NCBI GenBank assembly: GCA_018065815.1
Contig: JAGHSP010000408.1
Span: 1-12,189, forward strand
Reading direction: 5' to 3'
Length of the DNA: 12,189 nucleotides
DNA from: Candidatus Sodaliphilus limicaballi
Lineage (GTDB): Bacteria; Bacteroidota; Bacteroidia; Bacteroidales; Muribaculaceae
Each line of letters starts with the position of its first letter. Within the stretch, counting starts at the first letter, position 1. Below are positions 6,808-12,189 of the stretch, piece after piece. Below the pieces are notes generated by a model that did no database searches, was not told the DNA's origin, and saw only the letters and a list, made by a program, of their open reading frames with translations. The position numbers and the translations under genes were made by a program.

Positions 6808-9627
6808 TTATCCAAGAATGAAGTTAATGTCCTCCTCGGTCAGAACTTTAGCCGACGAAGAGTCGCTGCCTATCAGCCCCTCAAAGAGTTCGGCCTTTTG
6901 TTGCTGCAACGTGAGTATTTTTTCCTCGATGGTGCCTTGCGCGATTATGCTGTAGGCAAGCACCTTCTGTGTCTGTCCTATGCGGTGCAGACGGTTTATC
7001 GCCTGTTCCTCGGCTGCTTTGTTCCACCACGGCTCGAAGATAAACACCGTGTCGGCTGCGGTGAGGTTGAGTCCCACGCCACCAGTCTTGAGAGTCATGA
7101 GCATGACCATGCAGTCGGGAGACTTCTGGAAGGTATCAACCACCTTCTGGCGATTGGTTGTAGCACCGGTCATCTCCACATACCCAATACCCATCGCGGC
7201 AAGTCGCTCGGCGACTAACTCGATGCCAGTAAGGAAGTTGAAGAATACCACAACTTTGTGCCCATTCTCAACGGCCTCGGTGAGCGAGTCAATGAGTTGC
7301 TCGGTCTTGGGTGAGCGAATGTTGCCGTCACTGTAATTCTCGGGGATGGAGGCAATCTGTCGCAATTCGTTAAGTGCTTGGAACATCACGAACTGAGACT
7401 TCTGTATGCCCTCGCGCTTGATGTTGGAATCGATGAGGGACTTGTAGTACTTGCGCCGTTCCTCGTAGAGCTTTTGCTGCTTCTCGTTCATTTCCACATA
7501 GAGAGTCTGGTTGATGCGGTCAGGCAGTTCCTTGAGTACATCCTTCTTGAGACGGCGCAGCAGGAATGGGAAAATCTTGTGGCGCAGTTGCTTCAGGATA
7601 CCCTTGTCATTCTCGCGTTGTATGGGGTAGGTGTAGCGCTGGTTAAAGTTGTCGAGAGTGCCGAACATTGCCGGGTTGAGAAAACGGAATAGAGAGTATA
7701 GCTCGGTGAGATTGTTTTCCACCGGAGTGCCGCTCAGCGCCAGTCGATGGTCGGTCTTGAGTATGTGCACCGCTTGCGCTGCCTGCGACGACACGTTCTT
7801 GATGTTCTGTGATTCATCGAGAATCACATAGTGGAACTCTTTCTTGGCAAGGGTCTCGATGTCGTTGCGCACTACGGCGTAGGTGGTGAGAATCACTTGC
7901 GCTTTCATCGCCTCCTTCAGGTCGCGGTCGGTGCCGTAGTAGGTATAGGTCTTGAGTTGAGGTGCAAATTTTTCTATCTCATTCTCCCAGTTGAAGATGA
8001 GGCTGCGCGGCATGACGATGAGCGAAGGATGCTTGACCTTGGGATAGATAGTGGCTAGCACCGTGATGGCTTGCAATGTCTTGCCCAGACCCATGTCATC
8101 GGCGAGGCAGCCGCCCAGTTTGTTGTCATAGAGATATTTGATCCACTTAACGCCTTCTTGCTGGTAGTCGCGCAATTTTGCCTTCACCTTGGGTTTAGGC
8201 AGTTTTTGTTGTCGCAGTTCATTAAATCCTTGATACACTTTGCGGTGACGCTCAAACACTTCGCCTTCAAGTCGTTCTTGCAGCAGTTCTTCTACCTCGG
8301 GCAGGTCAAAGAATGAGATGCGGATCTTTCCCCCGCGTTTCTTTGATGTGTCAAATATTCGTTCCAGTCGCCGCATGTAGTCGGCTGCGATAAGAGCTCT
8401 GTTGCCGTCGCTCAGCGTGATATAGCGTTGCTTGCGCCATGTGTTGAGCACATCGTTGATGCTCATGGTCTCGTCGCCTATCTGCATCGTGGCATCGCCT
8501 TCGAGAAAATCAATGCCGCTCGACAGGTTCACATTAAGTCGTGGAGTGACGTGTGTCACTTTGTAGTCGCGCAGCCGTTCGGCACCGAGCAGGGCAAAGT
8601 GCTTGAGCAGGCTGGGCAGTGCGTTGAAGAGGAACGGGCCAGCGCTTTCCTCTGGCACAATGAAAAACTCACCTTCCTGGTAAATTTCTTTTCTAGCTTG
8701 CCGTGACGGTGCTTGCTCGTTGAGGATTTTGCTCAGGATTGCAACGCTCTCTTCCAGCGGGCGACGCACGATTGTTTTGAGTTCGACCACCTTGTCGATT
8801 CCTATCACGGCGTGCACCGAGAGTTTCATGCGCTCAATGAGTTCATTGTCGTTGCCTGGCAGCGAGTTCATTACTCGCAGGTACAGAGCCTTGTCGGTAT
8901 CCACTTTCTCAAAACACAGCGTGGGCACAGCCTCAATAGCCTCAGGGCTTTTTACGACCCGGTAGTGAGTGCGGTCAAGGTCCACATTGCTTATGTAGCT
9001 ATAGAAGATACTCAAGAAATCTTCCATCGTCGATTCCTTGACATCTATATGTTTGAACAAAGCCAACTGCTGATAATTGTCACCAATAGGCTCTATGGGG
9101 TAAATTCTGTTATTTTCGCCCAGTACGAAGCTGTCGCTCAGAGGTCTGACACTGATAGCCTCGTCATCGGCAATGATTGCTATATCAGTTAAGTAGATAG
9201 CTTCATCCTTAGCACCTAGGTCCGTTAGTTGAAGAGTGAGTCGTCTGACTTCGTTGTCGCTGCTTATCGATTTGCCATCGGCATCGACCAGCAAGTCGTC
9301 ACACTTCTGCAGGAGATATATCATCTCGGGGTGGTTGGCAAGAGACAGCCCCTGTGCAATGTTTTCGTCCCACATCGCCTCTTCATCTTCATTGCCAAAT
9401 CGCTCAATCCCTTGCATGATTGCACGCAGCGTGCCAGTGACTTCATTGCTGCCGCAAGTGGCAACATTAAGTTTGTCGTCCACAACTTTAACGTATGCAC
9501 GGCCTGTCACTGCGCTGAAAAACAGCATAATGCGCAGTTTTGTTACCTCGTTACTTTGATGTTGCGAACTGATAGTGTTGCTAGTTCCTGACAGCCTATT
9601 TATGAGATAGTTTATTGAGTTGCTCAT
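6808..9627 (-). CDS. SNF2-family DNA translocase/helicase (RapA/HepA-like)
   Basis: SNF2 enzymes use ATP to translocate on double-stranded DNA and remodel protein-DNA complexes. In this 939-residue protein the two helicase lobes fill roughly residues 480-910. The Walker A is DDMGLGKT (510-517, Lys516); motif II is DESQ (604-607), a form common in bacterial SNF2 proteins; motif III is LSGTPVENN. The second lobe has MTLKTGGVGLNLTAAD and QAINRLHRIGQ (875-885, motif VI). The region just before the motor (about 340-480, with GIDFLEGD and RYITLSDGNRALI) resembles the bacterial SNF2-associated domain. The first 330 residues are not recognised, and no SWIM zinc finger (CxC...CxH) is seen. It starts 12 nt after argH and ends 4 nt before a partner gene. 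No methyltransferase, nuclease or other known defence gene lies beside it, so a defence role is not indicated by neighbours. Confidence 0.93.
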   Translation of the reverse strand: MSNSINYLINRLSGTSNTISSQHQSNEVTKLRIMLFFSAVTGRAYVKVVDDKLNVATCGSNEVTGTLRAIMQGIERFGNEDEEAMWDENIAQGLSLANHPEMIYLLQKCDDLLVDADGKSISSDNEVRRLTLQLTDLGAKDEAIYLTDIAIIADDEAISVRPLSDSFVLGENNRIYPIEPIGDNYQQLALFKHIDVKESTMEDFLSIFYSYISNVDLDRTHYRVVKSPEAIEAVPTLCFEKVDTDKALYLRVMNSLPGNDNELIERMKLSVHAVIGIDKVVELKTIVRRPLEESVAILSKILNEQAPSRQARKEIYQEGEFFIVPEESAGPFLFNALPSLLKHFALLGAERLRDYKVTHVTPRLNVNLSSGIDFLEGDATMQIGDETMSINDVLNTWRKQRYITLSDGNRALIAADYMRRLERIFDTSKKRGGKIRISFFDLPEVEELLQERLEGEVFERHRKVYQGFNELRQQKLPKPKVKAKLRDYQQEGVKWIKYLYDNKLGGCLADDMGLGKTLQAITVLATIYPKVKHPSLIVMPRSLIFNWENEIEKFAPQLKTYTYYGTDRDLKEAMKAQVILTTYAVVRNDIETLAKKEFHYVILDESQNIKNVSSQAAQAVHILKTDHRLALSGTPVENNLTELYSLFRFLNPAMFGTLDNFNQRYTYPIQRENDKGILKQLRHKIFPFLLRRLKKDVLKELPDRINQTLYVEMNEKQQKLYEERRKYYKSLIDSNIKREGIQKSQFVMFQALNELRQIASIPENYSDGNIRSPKTEQLIDSLTEAVENGHKVVVFFNFLTGIELVAERLAAMGIGYVEMTGATTNRQKVVDTFQKSPDCMVMLMTLKTGGVGLNLTAADTVFIFEPWWNKAAEEQAINRLHRIGQTQKVLAYSIIAQGTIEEKILTLQQQKAELFEGLIGSDSSSAKVLTEEDINFILG

Positions 9628-9639
9628 TCTCTTTACATC

Positions 9640-10932
9640 TTACTTTACTTGCTCGAGTGCTGTTTGCATTTTGTGTTTTATCTGGTTGGTGCACAGGTTT
9701 CCTATGCTGCCTTCGTGGGTGTGGTGTACCTCGCGGGTGGGCTTGTAGGTGCCTTGTTGCACTTGGTGGCCTATTTCCTTGTAGGCGTCGCGGAAGGGGG
9801 TGCCGTCGAGCACGAGGCGGTTGACGTCCTCAACTGTGAATAGATAGTCGTAACGCTTGTCGTCCAGGATATTCTCGTTGATGCGTACGTGTTGCAGCAT
9901 GAAGTCGGCCATCAAGAGGCACTCGTTCATCACCTCTATTGCCGGGAAGGTGATGTCCTTCAAGAGCTGCAGGTCGCGGTGGTAGCCCAGGGGTAGGTTG
10001 GTGGTGAGCGACGATACCTCGGTGATGATGGTCTGCAGGCGGTTGCACTTGCCGCGCATGATTTCAAACACATCGGGGTTCTTCTTGTGGGGCATGATGC
10101 TCGAACCGGTCGTGAACTCGTCGGGGAACGAGATGAAGGCATAGTTCTGGCTGTTGAACAGGCACACGTCCATTGCAAATTTGCCCAGCGTCGATGCGAT
10201 GGCGTTGATGGCGTAGGCCAGTGCGCGCTCGGTCTTGCCGCGGCTCATCTGTGCAGCCACCACGTTGTAGTGGAGGTCGTCGAAGCCAAGCAGCTGCGTG
10301 GTCATGGTGCGGTTCAAGGGGAACGACGAGCCATATCCGGCAGCCGACCCCAGCGGATTCTGGTTGGCAATGCGATAAGCTGCCACGATGGTCTGCACGT
10401 CGTCAATCAATGTTTCGGCGTAAGCTCCGAACCACAGTCCGAAACTTGACGGCATAGCCACTTGCAGGTGGGTGTAGCCGGGCATGAGCACGTCTTTGTG
10501 CTGTTCGCTGAGCGATAGCAGGCGCTCAAACAGGGTGTTGACGTTCTGGGCTAGCGTGCATAGTTCCTCGCGGTAGAAGAGTTTGAGGTCAACGAGCACT
10601 TGGTCGTTGCGAGAGCGGCCCGAGTGGATTTTCTTGCCCATGTCGCCCAGTCGCTGGGTGAGCAGCAGTTCCACCTGTGAGTGCACGTCCTCGATGCCGT
10701 CCTCTATGGTGAACTTACCGTCCTCGATTTCAGCGGCGATGTTGCGCAGTTCGGCGTCAAGCATGCGGTGCTCGTCGGTAGTGAGCAAACCTATGCTCTC
10801 GAGCATGGCGATGTGTGCGATAGAGCCTTGCACATCGTGTTTAGCGAGTTTGAGGTCGAGCAGGCGGTCGTTGCCCACGGTGAATGATTCAATCCACTTG
10901 TCTATGCTATATCCTTTGTCCCAGAGTTTCAT
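9640..10932 (-). CDS. argH: Argininosuccinate lyase
   Basis: ArgH splits argininosuccinate into arginine and fumarate, the last step of arginine synthesis, in the cytosol. The 430-residue protein carries the fumarase/aspartase superfamily signature GSSIMPHKKNP (276-286), which holds the catalytic serine on its mobile loop. SGRSRNDQV (104-112) and PGYTHLQ (151-157, His155) are further active-site blocks. Length is slightly under the usual 450-460. The start MKLWDKGYSIDKWIESFT is the normal family N-terminus. It lies downstream of an argE-type deacylase gene on the same strand, separated by 93 bp that hold a terminator-like stem-loop, and 12 nt upstream of the SNF2 helicase gene, with which it is probably co-transcribed. 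Open frames on the plus strand here are GC-driven shadows. Confidence 0.97.
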   Translation of the reverse strand: MKLWDKGYSIDKWIESFTVGNDRLLDLKLAKHDVQGSIAHIAMLESIGLLTTDEHRMLDAELRNIAAEIEDGKFTIEDGIEDVHSQVELLLTQRLGDMGKKIHSGRSRNDQVLVDLKLFYREELCTLAQNVNTLFERLLSLSEQHKDVLMPGYTHLQVAMPSSFGLWFGAYAETLIDDVQTIVAAYRIANQNPLGSAAGYGSSFPLNRTMTTQLLGFDDLHYNVVAAQMSRGKTERALAYAINAIASTLGKFAMDVCLFNSQNYAFISFPDEFTTGSSIMPHKKNPDVFEIMRGKCNRLQTIITEVSSLTTNLPLGYHRDLQLLKDITFPAIEVMNECLLMADFMLQHVRINENILDDKRYDYLFTVEDVNRLVLDGTPFRDAYKEIGHQVQQGTYKPTREVHHTHEGSIGNLCTNQIKHKMQTALEQVK

Positions 10933-10946
10933 ATCTTTTTAAAACG

Positions 10947-10994
10947 AAAAACGAAGCGGCCTGCGGCCTACGAAAGACTAAAAACAGCTTCGCG
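10947..10994 (-). terminator. Terminator- or attenuator-like stem-loop between the deacylase gene and argH
   Basis: On the minus strand CGAAGC (10992-10987) pairs with GCTTCG (10957-10952), immediately followed by TTTTT (10951-10947). The 29-nt interior holds GGCC-GCA-GGCC, itself able to pair, as part of a perfect tandem GCGGCCT repeat on the plus strand (10956-10969). A GC-containing stem followed by a T run fits a Rho-independent terminator of the deacylase transcript or a leaky one inside an operon. The long loop makes it less than classic. Confidence 0.45.
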
Positions 10995-11025
10995 TTATTA
11001 TTATATTTAGTTTATTATGCGTAAT

Positions 11026-12075
11026 TTAATATTTCTCGGCAAGACGAGCAATGAAATTTTTGTAGAAGTCAATACCCTGCTCAATCTCGCTCAAGAGAAT
11101 GTACTCGTCGGCGGTGTGCGAGCGGGCACTGTCGCCGGGGCCGATTTTCAACGATGGGAACGCCATCTGCGACATGTCGCTCGTGGTGGGAGACACAAAA
11201 GTGTCGCTGCCCAGTGCCACTGCGGTCAGCACTAGCCGATGGCTCTCGTCGATGGCCGATGCGCGGATGCGTGTGGAGCGTTCCTTAATGTCGCTCTTGA
11301 CCACGCTACGCACCAGCTCGATGGTCTCCTCATTGGTGTAGGCATCGGTAGTGCGTATGTCCATCACCCAGCGGCACTCGTCGGGCACCACGTTGTGTTG
11401 CGTGCCGCACTCGATCATCGTGGTGGTGAACTTGATGGGGCCTAGCAACTGTGATACTTTCTCGGGCTGATAGCTGCGCATGGCGTTGATGTCGTCCATG
11501 GCGATGTACAATGCGTTGATACCCTCGTTGCGAGCGGCATGACCTCGCTTGCCATGTGCCACGCAGTCGAGCACCACGAGGCCACGCTCTCCCACTGCGG
11601 CTTGCAACTGGGTGGGCTCGCCCACCAGGGCCATGTCGATGCGTCCCAGTGCGGGAAGCAGCGCGCGGATGCCGTGTTCGCCGGTCACTTCCTCCTCGGC
11701 ACTGATGGCAAGGATGATGTTGAACGGCAGCTCCTTGTTATAGAAATGCTTGAAAGCCGCGATAAGGCTCACCGCCGATGCTCCGGCGTCGTTGCTACCC
11801 AGGCCATACAGGCAGTCGCCCTCTACGGTGGGGGCAAACGGGTCGCGAGTCCACGATGCTGCGGGCTTCACGGTGTCGTGATGAGAGTTGAGCAGCAGCA
11901 CGGGCTTGTCATCGTCCCAGTTAGCCGAGCGGGCATACACGTTGTTGTGTAGCCGCTGTGCGTCGATGCCCGCTTCACGCAAGTGGTCATAGATAACGGT
12001 AGCAGTGCCAGCCTCGTCGCGCGAGACCGACGGCACGGCTATGAGTTTCATAAGTAACGCTACTGCCTGTTCCAT
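11026..12075 (-). CDS. argE: M20-family metallo-deacylase, probable N-acyl-ornithine/citrulline deacylase (ArgE-type)
   Basis: M20 zinc enzymes remove an acyl group from an amino acid or peptide. The 349-residue product has the co-catalytic metal site: H-x-D (His65, Asp67), bridging Asp96 in GLGSNDAG, catalytic and ligand Glu128/Glu129 in SAEEE, Glu153 in VGEPT and a late His320 in RSHTADEY. The central lid domain (about 160-265) has the usual GERG and HGKRGHAARNEGINAL segments. Its position upstream of argH points to arginine synthesis. In Bacteroides fragilis, carbamoylation occurs on N-succinylornithine, so the deacylase acting before ArgG/ArgH removes succinate from N-succinylcitrulline; by analogy that is the likely substrate here, but N-acetylornithine, N-acetylcitrulline or (DapE-like) succinyl-diaminopimelate cannot be excluded from sequence. 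The start is 8 nt after the stop of the preceding gene. Confidence 0.85.
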   Translation of the reverse strand: MEQAVALLMKLIAVPSVSRDEAGTATVIYDHLREAGIDAQRLHNNVYARSANWDDDKPVLLLNSHHDTVKPAASWTRDPFAPTVEGDCLYGLGSNDAGASAVSLIAAFKHFYNKELPFNIILAISAEEEVTGEHGIRALLPALGRIDMALVGEPTQLQAAVGERGLVVLDCVAHGKRGHAARNEGINALYIAMDDINAMRSYQPEKVSQLLGPIKFTTTMIECGTQHNVVPDECRWVMDIRTTDAYTNEETIELVRSVVKSDIKERSTRIRASAIDESHRLVLTAVALGSDTFVSPTTSDMSQMAFPSLKIGPGDSARSHTADEYILLSEIEQGIDFYKNFIARLAEKY

Positions 12076-12083
12076 AATCCTTA

Positions 12084-12189
12084 TTATAAATTAAACAAAT
12101 CGTCCATGGTAATCTCATTGTGGACAACATTGCTATACTTATTATGCTCAACACCAAAGGTAGTTACCATGGTGACATGAATTGCACAC
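12084..12189 (-). CDS. C-terminal 34 codons of a gene resembling AAA ATP-binding protein
   Basis: Reading leftwards from 12188 there is an uninterrupted frame ending in TAA at 12086-12084. The last residues read MVTTFGVEHNKYSNVVHNEI followed by TMDDLFNL. A closing TT(F/Y)G...N.YS....NE.T.DDLF pattern is one I associate with the C-termini of Bacteroidales AAA-type ATP-binding proteins that carry a C-terminal PD-(D/E)XK-like domain; this is recall, not a search. The rest lies to the right of the window. The gene ends 8 nt before the deacylase start, so the two may be transcribed together. Confidence 0.55.
   Translation of the reverse strand, partial: CAIHVTMVTTFGVEHNKYSNVVHNEITMDDLFNL

Noticed and set aside
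6804..6815. TTG start at 6815 for the SNF2 partner gene
   Set aside because: It adds only four residues and overlaps the helicase gene; the ATG at 6803 gives a normal 4-nt spacing and a more typical N-terminus.
8713..9192. 159-codon plus-strand open frame opposite the SNF2 N-terminal region
   Set aside because: It is antisense to a continuous 939-residue protein and its peptide has no recognisable motif.
6808..9627. SNF2 gene as part of a DISARM-type or other known defence island
   Set aside because: No methyltransferase, phospholipase-D-like protein or DUF1998 gene is adjacent; the flanking genes are argH and an unknown protein, and hsdR is a separate unit on the other strand more than 4.8 kb away.
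10087..10449. Plus-strand open frames of 70-140 codons opposite argH and the deacylase gene
   Set aside because: They are mirror frames of GC-rich conserved genes; no domain-like sequence or start context supports them.
10933..11025. Promoter for argH in the 93-bp spacer
   Set aside because: TAGTCTTTCG on the minus strand is only a loose match to TAnnTTTG, with one extra base and a C for G; no -33 element is clear.

Overview
The window looks like chromosomal DNA from a member of the Bacteroidales (Prevotellaceae or Muribaculaceae-like; the exact genus cannot be read from the sequence). The reasons are a Bacteroidetes-type promoter (TACCTTTG -7 element) ahead of queD, starts without clear Shine-Dalgarno sequences, and the gene content: short-form QueD/QueE, an AsmA-like envelope protein, and an M20 deacylase next to argH. 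All eight readable genes are tightly packed; the longest gene-free stretch is about 174 bases.

Plus-strand half (1-4935). The window opens inside a type I restriction HsdR subunit, from its DEAH box to its natural C-terminus. After a 174-bp spacer holding a promoter, a 7-bp tandem repeat and a leader hairpin, there is a compact run of queD, queE and a 611-residue AsmA-like protein, with gaps of 12 and 11 bp. QueD and QueE catalyse two consecutive steps from dihydroneopterin triphosphate to 7-carboxy-7-deazaguanine, the precursor of preQ0 and queuosine.

Minus-strand half (12189-4932), read right to left. It starts with the last 34 codons of a gene that resembles the end of Bacteroidales AAA ATP-binding proteins. 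Next come an M20 metallo-deacylase (argE-type), argH (argininosuccinate lyase), a 939-residue SNF2-family helicase and an unrecognised 623-residue protein. Spacings are 8, 93, 12 and 4 nt. The deacylase and ArgH fit the last steps of arginine synthesis, which in Bacteroides runs through N-succinylated intermediates. The last two genes form a helicase plus partner pair; the partner's C-terminal 180 or so residues resemble the wHTH and Helicase_C_3 (XPB/Ssl2-type) region, an inference by eye. The last minus-strand gene and the AsmA-like gene converge with overlapping stop codons.

The least explained content is the SNF2 helicase and partner pair. Secondary points are the queDE leader hairpin and heptad repeat, and a terminator- or attenuator-like stem-loop between the deacylase gene and argH. 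No tRNA, rRNA, CRISPR array, insertion sequence or transposase was seen.
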